Shown: one piece after another, positions 12,921 through 24,576 of the stretch
How positions within the stretch are numbered: the first letter of the stretch is position 1
How the letters are laid out: the number at the start of each line of letters is the position of its first letter
Assembly (NCBI RefSeq): GCF_021018895.1
Contig: NC_079365.1
Coordinates: 15,389,501-15,453,500 of the forward strand
Source of the DNA: Seriola aureovittata
Taxonomy: Eukaryota; Chordata; Actinopteri; Carangiformes; Carangidae
DNA: 64,000 nucleotides
Direction: 5' to 3'
Made by a program: the position numbers and the translations under genes
Notes under the pieces: generated by a model
The model's database searches: none
What the model was told of the DNA's origin: nothing
The model's input: only the letters and a program-made list of their open reading frames with translations

Positions 12921-15900
12921 CAATATATGCAATGACCTGTTGTGTTATGCAAACGTTTTTCAGCCTTGTTCACTTCATCGTTTCCCATTAATGAACACTG
13001 TTTCTCAACCGTTCGATATATTGACTATAATTAAGTCCACTACAACATCAGCATACTGTTAAGCAAAAGCAAAAGTAATTCCCAAAAGCTGCATAAATCC
13101 AGTAACATTTGTAGTCAGTGGGTTCATGAGATACTAAACTAATGATGGAGTCATATTTTCACACTAGATCTGCTGAGATCAAAAACCTTTCTTTTCTTTT
13201 CTTTTGGACTAGAGTTGTCTGCAGATAACCGCGAACTCATCCATTTGTATTAAAATGCAGACTGTTTCTAACAGCAATTCATTAAACTTAAAGTACGTTG
13301 GGATAGAGGAGAATTTGTGTGTGCCTGTGTGTATGTATATCTATTAATGTATGAGCAGAACAGATCCATTTTAAAGTCTGATTATGTCAAAGATAAACAG
13401 CCATCTATTAATGTAGAGGCAGCTTCATTTCCGCTGCTTCTTTGTGACATACTGACATATTAAGAGAACAGTTACTATTCATCACAGACACTTTACATTC
13501 CTGACCTCAAGTCCATACATCATCATTCTTACTACCCCTTCCACTGGACACCTGCTCCACAGTATTATTTCTGCTGCGCCGTTTAGGGACAGGAATTGAA
13601 AACATGGTGGACACTTGTGTCCTCGTAGAACAGGAAAACCTCTGAAAACAATAGCAGGATGTTGGAGATCCATGAACTTTGACCCTCACAGACAGAATCC
13701 TGTATTGGCAGCTGTGTTATAGCAAAGCATGGTGATGTGTCTAGCAATAAGTGCAGCTATATCAAATTAAGGTTTAGGTTGAATGAATTGAAACACATTT
13801 GCTGGAGTGGCACTACAAACAGCTTTTGTATGTGAAAAGAAAAATGTATTAAACACCAGCTTCCATCTCCATTCTTATGCATTCCCCTGCCAAGCTTGTT
13901 AGCGCATGTGCATTGGCTGGAACTATGGATGTATTAGGAGAACTGGATGCAAGACGTATACGGCAAAAACATTTGTAGGCTTTCAGGGGTGTTTGCATTT
14001 TTTGGGCCCATACAACACACACTGCACAGCTTTTCTCTGGCTCGGCTGGTTGATAGCATCTGCATTAGAGACTTCCTCTGGCTGGGCAGGCTGACTTCCT
14101 GTCGGCCCCCCCTGAACAGTTGAACAGCAATAAAAAATAATTCAGTGATGCACCTTTTCGCTTCTTTTGAAATCAAACTCTGATTTCAGGGTTCCTGTTT
14201 GTGACGTTTGTAATGGCTGTGTATAGGGAAAACGTCTTTATGGGCCATACTGAGCTTGGTTTGCACAGAGCTCATTTTATTGCTCTTCCCTTGGTCAGAT
14301 CATCTGGTTGTGTTGAGTGTGTATTTTCTTTATTGGGGTGATAACTTTGAGTGAACAAAGAGTGAACAAAGCCAGCACACAAAGCGACACACGTGCCTGC
14401 TTGTAAGTTTAACAGGGTCATATATGAGGACTGAAGCAGAAGCAGTGTGCTGTATTTTACCCAAAAAAGGGATTGTATGGAAGACACAAACGGACATCAG
14501 AGACATGGATTATATTGCAGATGTGATGTGGGTGTGGAGCTCTTCTGTGATGTTTTATTCTGCGCCTCCCTCAGTCGAAATGCAGCTCAGTGCAAAACAT
14601 TGCCAACAACTTCCCTAACGGATACAAAAAGGCAAAACTGATCCATGGTTATAAAAGGACTCACATTATTTCAGCACTTGAGGTATCACTGCCTTTGATG
14701 AATTCAAAGCGCAATATGGACACATTTATGGACTGACAACAAGACGTTACTGATTATATTATATTATCTTATAAAAAATAAAACCTGCGCCTTCTCCTGA
14801 AGTCAGTTCAGGACACCAGTGGTGATGCACCAGTACAGCATTTTACTGCAAGTTTGCTCTTAGGGGGGGACCACGTGATGTCTTGACGCAATGAACATTG
14901 GAGTGCAGTGAATGAGATGTTTTCTGTAGAGCATCCTGAGGGCAGCAGGGGAAGCCTGGCTGCACAGGGCAGCCGGCAGCCAAAGGAGGATCATGAGAGA
15001 TGGATCACTTCACTGCGGGATAACAAAGCTAAAATATGATCTCACTTACAGCGGAGTTTGATGGTGAATAATTAAGCGTTTCAGTGAAACAATATGAGGG
15101 ACAGATTCCACTTTGTGCTTTTGTTACAACACCAGATATTGGTGCAGTGAGTGTGGAGGACAGAACTACATGTCTCCGTGTAATGCGGGCAAATTATAAA
15201 TCATAAACAGCCTCAGAAGGTTTTAAACACTTTGAAAATAATGTCTTTGGGCATTCACATCATCATGCGTTAAGACGCGCACACATACAGCATCTAGACA
15301 CACACACCAGACAAAAGCAACTCCGAGCCAAATTCACTAACCTAATCCCCAACTCAGCTCTGCAGTATCTGGGCTCTACACTGCAGAGCCAAATTCACAT
15401 GAAAAGCAGACACACAGACAAACGCAACCCTTATCTAGACCTTAATTCACTCTCTCTCTCTGTCCCCCGCACTGAGTCTCATAATACAAGTTCCAGTCGA
15501 TGAACTAATCCCCCACTTCTCTGTTCTTTTTTTTTTTTTTTTTTTTTTCAAATCCCATAATGATTAATGCAATTTTGGATTCATGAGGGCATGCTCCTGA
15601 TGTTAGTCCTCTGTCTCTATCTCGCCTGGTCCCTCATTAGCCCAGACTGCTGCAGCATGTGTACTCAAAGATAAGACAACAGGAGCTGAGACCAATCAAT
15701 GGCTAAGCAGAGGTGAACCGATGGAGCGTCTTACAGCAAGATGTCAGCTGTCAGTCAGCTGGGCCGTCCCTCACTCTCAATCCCCCCCTCCTAATTATCG
15801 GCTGGTTTGTGCCACGTTCCACTGGATATTCTGTCAAACTAAAAATCTAGAGAGTAAAAATGTACATTAAATCAGCTTGTCTTAAGCAATTTAGCTTTTT

Positions 15901-18900
15901 GCGCTCACACTATCCTCCCTGAAAATAAATGCTACCTAGGCTACAATCTTTGACATAAAGCTTGACAATAAACAGCCAGACTTCTCATTTAAGCCTCCCA
16001 AACTGTAATAAACCTTCAACCACACACTTCGAGGAAAACACTCAGCCCATAATGACAATAAAACAAACATTCAGCAGAGGCTCAGATTCCCAGTGCAAGG
16101 AGAGGAAAATCATTCCAGACTTCCTCATCGCTCTCTCTCTCCCTCTCATTGATTTCCTCTCTGGTGCCCATATCGTCATCACGTTAGCACGTTACACGAG
16201 TGTGATGCTTCAGGAAATCAGAAACACGCCCTTTCAGACTCTAGCTGTCCATCTTTTGCCGTATCCAGGATCCAGGCTCTGCAGGACCGGGCTGAGAGGT
16301 GTCTCCATGGCAACACGGGCGTGCACCAGTCCCTTGGGAGCAGCTTATTGGCGGAGAGGTGGATTCTGATGGATGTGGATAGGTGGCAGCAGTGAGTGAG
16401 GAGGCACGTACGGGTTGTATGCACTGAGACATGGTATAAAAATTGTGTGTGACGCTGATGGGGTGCAGCAGCATCTCATCAGAGCAGTAAACCTAATTTT
16501 ACCTTTTCCTTCTGAACACTAATTGCATCAAATTAAAGTCAAATACTCCCACCGCATATGCCTTTGTTAATGCATCAAGACACAGGAAGTTTTAAATGAT
16601 TCAGTTCATTCAACAACATTTAGCTTTTATAAAAGCAGAGTGTGTGGGCGTCTGAAACAACAGCTACATTTAACAATTTTTCAATTACACAAAAACACCT
16701 CTGCTCTGGCTCAGAGGAGGTGAAACTGATTGCAGAGTTCAGTTGAAAAAACTGAGAAAAAGAGGAGAGACTTGTCACCTTTGTGTTTCTGCCTTTGGTG
16801 AGCCACTGATGACTTACAAACAAAGGAGCCCCTTATTTTCTGCAGGTTTCAGGTTGAAGTTCAGTTATTTTGGGGCACATTCTAGAGACAACATACACTA
16901 CAATTATAGTAAATTGTAAACTAGAGTTGTCAATTAAACATTCAAGAAACATATTGAGAAAAAATGCAAAACAGTACCTATTTGTAACTTCTTTGTTGTG
17001 AGGATTTGTCACTTTTCAGTGACAGTAAACTGTATATATTTGGGTTTTGTGTTGTTGCTCAGACAAAACAAGTAATTTCAGGATGCAATTAGTCAAATAT
17101 ATCGATACTGAAAATCATCATCATTAGTTGCAGCCAGACAGCAAACAATTCATTAGCTTGCATGTAACAAAATACCACTGTTTTGTGCTCCTAATAACTA
17201 CGGAGCCTGTGCCACATATGGTGCTATTTCTACCATCAGAGCTGCAAAGAGGAACTCTCTTTAATTATCTAAATTCTATTGTGGGACATGTGCTTCACTG
17301 GTACATAATAAAGTTCATCAAGCAGGTCCCTAGCCTACACTGTAAGGACTTAACTAATTACTTCATCAAATAGTGACTTTCTCAAACTCACACAGTAGAG
17401 TTATTTTTGCACAACTGCCCTGTTTCCTCTGTTTCTAAGGTTACTTTCTCCCAGCAGGAAGCGCTTTTTTAATCAGACTTTCTTCTTCTTCTTATGTTAA
17501 CTATTTCTGAATATCACCATGGATACGTGTTGGACAGCAAAGCAAACAATAAAGCAAATGGCAACATTTCCTGTTACTGTTGATTTCTCAATTTTCTAAC
17601 AATATCATATGCTCTTCTTTCTTCATTTCATATCTATGTTGATGAAATCAGAATGGTTTAAAATGAAACTGGCAACTGCTATAGCTACTAGTTGTAGTCA
17701 CTCACCATTTTACATTCTTACACTATCTTCAGAAACTTGTCAGTGATTGTATTGAGACAAAAAAACTAATACCTTTGTTGGATCATTAAAGTAAACAACA
17801 ATTTAAAATTGTGGCATTAACAAAAAAAAAAATCAGGGAAAGCCACCTGCCTATATAAGCCCAGGTTATGACTGAAGACTGAATCCAAATATTCTCAGTC
17901 GTAGTTCACATCCTTTTCACATGGGACTTAAGCTAGTACAGTGTTTCCTGTTATTAGAATGACTCTCCAATCGCAAAATACAAGGATATATATAGCATTA
18001 ACCTTATATTTCTACAAATACAGGTTGATGAAGGTCTATGTATAAGACTTTAAGGGTCTTCTTATTGGAAAATACAATGATGGCAGAATAAAAGACACAG
18101 ACAAGACAGAGCTTTTAATGAGCAGGTTTCACGTGTCAGATCAACCACTCGTTTTTTACATTTTAAGTTTAACAGCCCTGTAACTAGGTTTCTAGTCCCC
18201 GAGCAAACAGCAGTGCATTACTGGACTTGTAATACAATCAGGGTGTAGAAAGCTACACTTCTCCAGACAGTGCTGATTAAAAATCTTTCAGCATAAACAA
18301 CTAAATGAAATGAGCAGTGAACTCTCACTGACTGGCACCAAACAACCAAGAAAATGAAACTGTTTCTTCTCTCTGTTTAAATGGACCTTTGTATTCTTTA
18401 TCAATGCTACGATCACAAACCAGAAGAACTATTCTGAGACTGTGTTAAATGATAATCTATGCCTGGCAGATCAGCCGTTTCATGAAAGGCCAATTATCTC
18501 TCGAGTCCTTGTGAAACAGACAGAACAAACTCTCAATTTATCATGTGGCAGCTGCATTCATCATACTGAGTTTCCAGAGACCAGTCTGCTAAGTTACTCT
18601 AGTATGATCTACCAATCACATGATGAGACATCAGTATGACATGAATGTATTGTTTTCTAAAAGGGCTGATCACACAAGTGGACTTCTTCACCTAACGCAG
18701 ACATTGTCACTCTATACACTGCATCACCTGACTTTCTCCTTTTCTCCCATCATAATTGCTACAACCACTGGAGCTCAACTAACAATAAAGCGTAGCTAAC
18801 TATGGGTCGTGATAAGCTGCTTGCACAGACGACCTACGGGGCTGCTTTCCACAGGAGGACAGTCACTTGCTTTCTTGGCAATAGTTAACAGGAGAAGATC

Positions 18901-21900
18901 CGTACCATTCTCGTGTTTGTGCATTATGTATTAAGACACTGCCAGCAAACAGCTAATTTAGCTTCGCATTAAGACTGGAAAAAGAGGGAAACAGAGTGAC
19001 AAATTGTTGTTTTCACACTTATGTTTTTGTATAAAGATAAAATGTGTGAGCTCATGTAAGTTTTGTTAAATTTAGACGGAGCCAAGCTAGCTGTTTCCCC
19101 TTGTTTTCAGTTTTGATGCTAAGTTTAGCAAAGTTAACCAGCTGCAGGTAGTAGCTTCATACTTAGCATACAGACACGTGAGTGGTATCAATCTTTTCAT
19201 CTAACTCTTGGCATTGATGCAAATTAGTGTACTGTCCAAAATAAGAAAAACTTTTTCTTTAAAACATCACTGTGTATTAATAGTATGAAATCTTGAGTCA
19301 GCAGCAATAGAGCTTATTTGGGCTGCCTGTTTGTTTGACTAGTTAATGCCACTCTACACAAACAAACCATTCCTTAATGAAGCCCAAAAATGATTGGACT
19401 GCAGAATAAACAAGCTGTCCCACTAAAGATTATTCTGCCTTATTAGCTAGTGGATGATTTTTTTTTTTTTGCTAATCTTCTCTCAGTCAGCAGCAGGTTT
19501 GTTAAACAAGCTGGCGATCCTCAGCTGGTGAGTCAGCGTGACCATTTCTTCAACTCTCAACATGTCAGTTTCTGCACAGCCAGCTCCATGCTGCCCAGCA
19601 GGTAACTAACGAAATAACACCACAATGGTAACAAGCTCTGAGCTTGAGACAAATTTCCAACATTTACTGAGCAACACATTCATTGTCAGCAATAAACCTG
19701 AGTTGGCATGACGGGCTGTAGGAATTTCAGGGCGCAGAGAGACCACAGGCTGTATTCAGCCATCATTGATACTTTGCTAACAAACACCACAAGCCTATGA
19801 ACAGTTTTCAACATTTAACTCCCTCAGCGAGGAAGCTGTCTGTAGCCTGGAGCAACAACAAACAGAAACACACCTAGTGTCTCACATAATGCTCATACAC
19901 ATTTAACCAAACCCACCAAACAATGTTTAGGGTTATATAAGCAATTAGAAGTGTGGTTTGTGACCACACCGGGCATTTGCTGAGATCTGACTGCTGTTAC
20001 CAAACACACTGCAAGCTGAAGATCAATAAAAATGTATTTATTATAAAACTGCAGAGAATTTAAAATGATATCACTTTATATTTTGACTTAGCAAGGTGTG
20101 TGATCATCTACTCTGATGAGACTTAAACCATGCCTTTAGTTCCTGAATAAGGTACTTAAGTTTGCACTCTGCTGTAAAATTAGACATACACGCTTCTTGC
20201 GGAGCCCTGTGTTACGGAAGCTGCTACAGCTAGTTTAGAAATATATGTTGATCAGATTACTTTCAGGGTTATATCAGGGCTGCTGGGGAGGTTAAGCTTG
20301 TTTGCACTTGGTGTGACAGAAAAGAACCAGCAAAGACTATAGCAATGAGCAACGAACAACGAACAAAAAAAAAAAAAAGAAACCTGAACCGAGAGGTGTA
20401 AAAACCACGCTTCCTTTTCAGTATCACCTCAAGTGATTGCGTGTGTATGTTTGTGCGTGTTTGTGTGTGCTTGGCATTAACGCCTAGAACTGGGGGACAC
20501 CGAAAATGTTCTTTGAGCAGTTGCCTGCATAATTTCCCTGATCAGAGCAGTTGTCTGTAGCCTGGAGGAAAAACAAATGACAACACTCTCAGTCCTGTGT
20601 CATTTTCATCACATCAGAACTGTACTTTCTCTCAACAACACAATTCATTGACATGTGCCTGTCTTTGTGTGTGGGTGCAGCGCTGTCAGTGTAAACAACG
20701 GTTACATCTAGGAAATGACAACCATGGCAGGCCATGAGCTTTATCTAAAATGTGTAGATTATGTGGCTTTGAACATGAGCTATCCATCTGACCCAACACA
20801 TTTAAAGCTCTCACTATATGCTGACTTTTATCTTCAACATACTGCAGGATTAATACCATTACTAAGAGTCCAGTGTGCCAGAGAGAGAGAGAGAGTGGGG
20901 TAACACTGTGCTGCACTCCAAGTACAATGAATCAGTGATTCTTTGCAGAGGGGGATTCAGGGAAGCCAGCCAACAGGACCTGCTGTCTCTCCAGCCAAAG
21001 TACACTACAGCAAAAAGATGTAAACTCAAGACCAATGTAATAAAAAAAAATGTATAAAAAGACAATGGAGTCTAGCCTGGGTGCATACATGTCTTAACAT
21101 TTACTAGTGTCCTTAAAGTGTTCAGGTTTTGTTTGAAAGCTTTGTTCTGTGCATGTGCTGTATCATCGCCACCTCTCATCAGCTATCTGTGGGCCACATC
21201 CTTAATCTGTTTCTTAAAGTCAGCAGAGTTCACTTGTGATCACTGGACTTATAAAACATGCAGTTCTGCATATTCTATGGACTAAAAGTTCAAGTCATCC
21301 CTGTCCTGCTGATGGGAAAGTATGGATTTATACTGAAACCATATTTTGGCCTCAGAACCTCAGTTGTAAATGTCAAACAGCCCGAGAGCAACACTTGCAC
21401 AAGCTGCTTACAAAACTAGCAAACCGGAGGAGACAGAGCTGCAGACCAGCGACCGCACGGTGGTTAGCTACAAAACGGAGTCCAAGCTCCTCAGCCAGTC
21501 CCTCTCTGTTCAAACTATGAACCCTCTCTATTGAAATGCTAATGCAAGATCTGCCAGCTGAACAGCCTGAACAAAGTGAACACCATCTCCCAGGGTCCTT
21601 CAGAGACCGAGGCTTTGGCAGCCAGCCTCGAGGGTCGTCAAGAATTCATTCATGGCAGGGGGTTATTCTAGCGGAGTTAAATTTTATGTTAAGACCATCT
21701 GCAGTCATCACATTTAAACTAACTAACAGTATTTAGGCATAGCAAAGGTAGTGGTGGTGTTTTTTCTTTGTTGTTAAGCTACTGCTGAAACCGAGTGATT
21801 TTTCTCTGTCGCCCATTTATTAGCTCTCATACATAATAAAGCAGCCGTACGATCTTGTTATGACCCAATCAATGACACACTGATGATTTGGCCCCTGCTG

Positions 21901-22989
21901 CCATGTACACATTAACCATACAGCAATAACTCAGAATGAGACAGGTGCAATTTCCAATCTGAATGTCATTACGGTTTCGTTCACAGCCTGGTTCAACTCA
22001 TAACATTGTTGGATGTCAGGAGCAGAGCCCTCTGCGTCTGTAGACCATGCAACACAGCAGCTGTGAATGAGAAACAAGCAGCAGTCTCCATAAATTAAGA
22101 TCCTTCTCCCTCACACAGTCTATTGCAAAGAGGCAGCAGACAGGGCCTGGACCTATGAAATGAGCTATTCTCCCATGACACAGCTGGATCTAAACTAAAT
22201 AACTGATACCTGAATGACCAAGAAAAAATGGTGTGGAATAAAGTGGAAAGCTAGAGAATAAAATGGAAACAAGAGATGTTTACAAGCATTTTCTTTCCCC
22301 TCCAAAATGGCCAGCTCATGCCACAAGACAAAAGTAATGTGATAAGAGGCAGAGAAAGTCTGGTGGGTAAAAATCAATCAGCTGATACATTTTCCACACA
22401 AAGAGGAATGTGTCTGTAGATCAATCCTACAAATCCAACTCTTTGCACTCCGAGAAAGTCCAGACTCGGGGGGCGATCAGCTGAAACCCCAGAGGTGTAA
22501 CATTAGTGAGACCACTGAGAGGGAGAATGATAGGTCCAGGGCTTTGAAACTAAACCCCAGCTCCACTTAGGGATATGTCTGCTCTTTGTTTGTGTGTAGA
22601 ATACACCCCCTCATTTTTACACAACTAAGCAGAACGAACTGTCACTGAAAGCATCTTGTGGATGTTTATTCAGGTGGCCTGTATGTCTTAGATCCTTCTT
22701 TAATCACTGCCTTCACGGACTTGGGATATGTCATTTCCCAGTTATCATCTGCGCCCTTTTTTCTCTTTTTTCTATTTAATCAATCAATCATTATCTCCAG
22801 GGGTGCATCATATGCACACGGGTACACAGGTAAAGCAGGAATATATGTCAAAATAAAGATGGCAAAAACATCTTGCATCCCAGCGAGCAATGAATCCACT
22901 AGTCAGGATTCTTAAGACCTACGCTGATATCTGAGATAATGATGACTCTGAAATGAAGTAAGACGCTACAGAGCCATGCCCTTTACCTG

Positions 22990-23063
<74 letters not shown>

Positions 23064-23347
23064 AAGAGGTACCAGGTGAGAGCAGTGAGAGAGAAAACAG
23101 TCAATCACTGATAATAAATCAAAGATAGAAGGTGAGTGTGATGGTCAGGTCTGTGGGTGAAAGCTGAAACCACCTTCTGAACAGAAGCCATCCTAAAATG
23201 AGTATGTATTTGACATACAGTGGCCTACACAGTGTTCATCAAATCTTCTTCTAAATCAAAAATTCCCAAATATTTGTGCAACATCTGGAACAACGCTGGG
23301 CACCGTAAACCAAATGCAGGCCACACAATGTGAAAGAATGAGGTGTC

Positions 23348-23378
<31 letters not shown>

Positions 23379-23904
23379 CACCACATAATCCTCCATCCTG
23401 CACTGATTTCAACACAGGGATCATTTTACCCAGCAACAAAGCTTGCACAACCAGGATCCTATTACCACATTATGACAAATTAACATTCAGCACAGAAATC
23501 CCTCTGGCTGTTGGTGAATTAACGAGAGAAACCTTTTGCACATGACAGAGAAAAAAAAAATGCAGGAAAGTAAAACGCTCCTGGCACTCTGATGCTCTTG
23601 TCATTGGACTGACTGTCACGGTTTGCCTGTCATCTGACGGGGGAAAGTCTACCACTAGCTATCTGTTTTAACACTGTACAAAAAGGCGTATCCTACACAG
23701 AGACGGCAGCACCGTGTTAACGCGAGTAAAAAAATAAATAAAAGAAAAGCAAAAACATGAAGGAGTCAGGCTGGACGGACAAGGCTCTGCAGAGACAATG
23801 CACACAGGGAGCGGACACACACATCACACTCACACCGCACCTTTCACTTGGGTCTCATAATCCGCTATGATCTCCTTGTCCTTCTTGAATTTCGTAGATG
23901 ACAT
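767..23904 (-). CDS. srgap3: srgap3, SLIT-ROBO Rho GTPase-activating protein 3 (5' part, three coding exons)
   Basis: Minus-strand gene in three coding exons: 23904-23841, 9582-9387 and 929-767. Joined, they give residues 1-141 of an N-terminal F-BAR domain. Exon phases fit: exon 1 ends with one base of Glu22, exon 2 ends with two bases of Lys87, exon 3 ends in phase 0, each followed by a GT donor and preceded by AG. Family knowledge: srGAPs are F-BAR, RhoGAP and SH3 proteins acting downstream of Robo receptors. They bend membrane and switch off Rac/Cdc42 in growing neurons. SRGAP3 rather than SRGAP1/2 is chosen because exon 2 carries EQFKCLEQQSES and EFFRRKAEIELEYSRSLEKL and exon 3 carries RRESRDHATL and VIRLFKK, which I recall as SRGAP3 forms. 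The rest of F-BAR, RhoGAP and SH3 must lie left of position 1. The head-to-head neighbour thumpd3 matches the human arrangement. No frameshift or stop seen. Confidence 0.93.
1031..1511 (+). repeat. Interspersed fish repeat, copy A
   Basis: The left part has several GCTAACA/TTAGCATG words, followed by TTAGTTTAGTGTGTT and AGTACAGCTGAGG. Later come CATGAATGTCTGTACCAAAT and TTGAGACATTTCACT. The same ordered words recur in copy B at 3281-3885. I recognise this order as an abundant percomorph interspersed repeat whose class I cannot name with certainty. No coding capacity. Confidence 0.7.
3281..3885 (+). repeat. Interspersed fish repeat, copy B
   Basis: Shares with copy A, in the same order and strand, the TTAGCATG/GCTAAC words, TTAGTTTAGTGTGTTAGCAT, AGTACAGCTG, CATGAATG-CTGTACCA and a second CATGAATGTCTGTACAAA near 3792. 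It is diverged and longer than copy A, and retains two internal repeats of the CATGAATG block (near 3561 and 3792). Confidence 0.7.
5754..5791. repeat. (CA)n microsatellite
   Basis: Interrupted CA tract with CGCACGCA in the middle, in srgap3 intron 2. Confidence 0.95.
8335..8520 (-). mobile_element. tRNA-derived SINE-like relic
   Basis: Read on the minus strand, the segment has an A-box-like TGGCTCAGGTGATTGG near 8495 and a good polymerase III B box, GGTTCAATCCC, whose complement is GGGATTGAACC at 8457-8467. A body follows containing GTAGAACCTGTGCCAAACCA and ending near GAGCAGCTGAAAG. That order (tRNA-like head, then a body of this kind) is seen in abundant fish SINEs. Exact ends and family are uncertain; no target-site duplication was identified. 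Confidence 0.5.
9387..9582 (-). CDS. srgap3: srgap3 coding exon 2 (F-BAR helix region, residues 22-87)
   Basis: 196 bases, read on the minus strand. The exon follows an acag acceptor and starts with the two bases that complete Glu22. It encodes EIRNQLVEQFKCLEQQSESR and continues to SSREHQQF. The last two bases (AA) form a split Lys codon completed by exon 3, and the donor is GTGAGT. The content is a charged, heptad-like alpha helix typical of the F-BAR dimerisation core. All 64 whole codons are open. Confidence 0.93.
12882..12916. repeat. (TA)n microsatellite
   Basis: About 35 bases of alternating TA, in srgap3 intron 1. Self-complementary and cruciform-prone. Confidence 0.95.
16985..17135 (-). 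repeat. Interspersed fish repeat with GGCTGCAACTAATGATGATG end
   Basis: Read on the minus strand, it starts GGCTGCAACTAATGATGATG, continues with diverged ATCGATAT/TTGACTAATTGCATC words, and contains the complement of TATATTTGGGTTTTGTGTTG and GACAAAACAAGTAATTTCA. A second diverged copy on the other strand is at 33480-33640. I recognise the pattern as a common percomorph non-autonomous repeat. Confidence 0.6.
18935..19265 (+). repeat. Fold-back (inverted-arm) repeat, complete but diverged
   Basis: Left arm: AGCTAATTTAGCTTCGCATT, AAGACTGGAAAAAGAGGGAA, ACAG (near 18953-18995). Right arm is its diverged reverse complement: CTAGCTGTTTCCCCTTGTTT and TCAGTTTTGATGCTAAGTTT, then AGCAAAGTTAACCAGCTGCA (near 19088-19150), followed by GTGAGTGGTATCAATCTTTT. 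Arms flank an unrelated centre of about 90 bases. A related copy is cut by the right edge at 63750-64000. The layout fits a MITE-like fold-back element; it has no coding capacity. Confidence 0.7.
22994..23062. repeat. (TG)n microsatellite
   Basis: About 69 bases of near-perfect TG in srgap3 intron 1, roughly 0.8 kb downstream of exon 1 on the gene strand. Confidence 0.98.
23347..23378. repeat. (AAT)n microsatellite
   Basis: Ten perfect AAT units in srgap3 intron 1. Confidence 0.95.
23841..23904 (-). CDS. srgap3: srgap3 coding exon 1 (start codon, residues 1-21)
   Basis: Encodes MSSTKFKKDKEIIADYETQV then Lys21, plus the first base of Glu22; the donor is GTGCGG. The ATG at 23904-23902 has A at -3. 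The frame stays open upstream to at least 24045 but contains no further ATG, and the family N-terminus begins at this Met, so this start was chosen. Relative to the human N-terminus as I remember it (MSSQTKFKKDKE), one residue is missing after the second serine. Confidence 0.92.
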
Positions 23905-24420
23905 GGTTCCTCTGGTTTTAGGGTGAGACCCTGCAAGTCGAGGACGCTCTTGGGTCTTGGGTGATGATCCCCGACTTGTAACGTTGCAGCACTTTCCTCC
24001 GCTTTTCTTCTGTCCTCTCTGGTGGCCGTGCACTGGCGAGAACAAACGCTTGAAAGGTTGCGTTCAAATAACCTTATCGTGGAAATGAGTGCAGGAGAGT
24101 TAACACTGGAGCAGCTGCAGTCTGATGTTGCATTCTTCTCTTTTTTTCTTTTTTTTTTTTTTTTTTTTTTTTCCTGCAAAGGGTTTTTCTCTGGCAGAGG
24201 AGCCGAGTCCTCCTCCTCCTCCTGGTACCAGTCAAGTCAAAGGCTTCAGCAGGAAAAACAAACAAACAAAAGACACAGGCGAGCTCAAAACTGTACCAAC
24301 AACATGATGAAGAGAGAGCAGCGTCGCTTGAAGGGTTCAAGCAGTCAGGTCCTTGTAGCGCCTGTGCTCAAAATGAACAGACATGCGGTCGACGAGCGAG
24401 GCACCATCCGTACTCTGACA
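23905..24420 (-). promoter_or_regulatory. srgap3: Probable srgap3 5' leader and promoter-proximal region
   Basis: Sequence directly upstream of the srgap3 start codon on the minus strand. It is richer in CpG and GC than its surroundings around 23900-24060 and 24350-24430, as expected for a promoter-proximal leader. No TATA box stands out and the transcription start cannot be fixed. A poly-T run at 24146-24172 (poly-A on the gene strand) and a CA/GCAC tract at 24499-24574 border it. Confidence 0.4.
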
Positions 24421-24498
24421 AATTGCGCTGCAGGGAAACAGGAATTTAAGAGACAGTCACGTGAGCCTCCTCATATTGTCAAAACCCACCCCTCCTTC

Positions 24499-24545
24499 CA
24501 CACACACACAGGCACGCACGCACACACAAACACGCACGCACGCAG

Positions 24546-24574
<29 letters not shown>
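24499..24574. repeat. (CA)n / CACG microsatellite
   Basis: Compound tract of CA with GCACGCACG interruptions, about 600 bases upstream of the srgap3 start codon. Confidence 0.95.

Positions 24575-24576
<2 letters not shown>

Larger units (their letters stand above)
9583..23840 (-). other. srgap3: srgap3 intron 1
   Basis: About 14.3 kb of intron between coding exons 1 and 2. Visible contents: a TA tract at 12882-12916, poly-T near 15527-15549, a minus-strand repeat at 16985-17135, a fold-back repeat at 18935-19265, a TG microsatellite at 22994-23062 and an AAT tract at 23347-23378. Long stretches (9.6-12.8, 13-15.5, 19.3-22.9 kb) show nothing I can name. Open frames such as 15962-16369 show no recognisable protein. 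Developmental enhancers are common in such first introns but none can be demonstrated here. Confidence 0.8.

Noticed and set aside
15962..16369. 135-codon open frame in srgap3 intron 1
   Set aside because: No recognisable family, no splice context, biased toward Ser/Thr/Leu from CT-rich DNA; best explained as chance.
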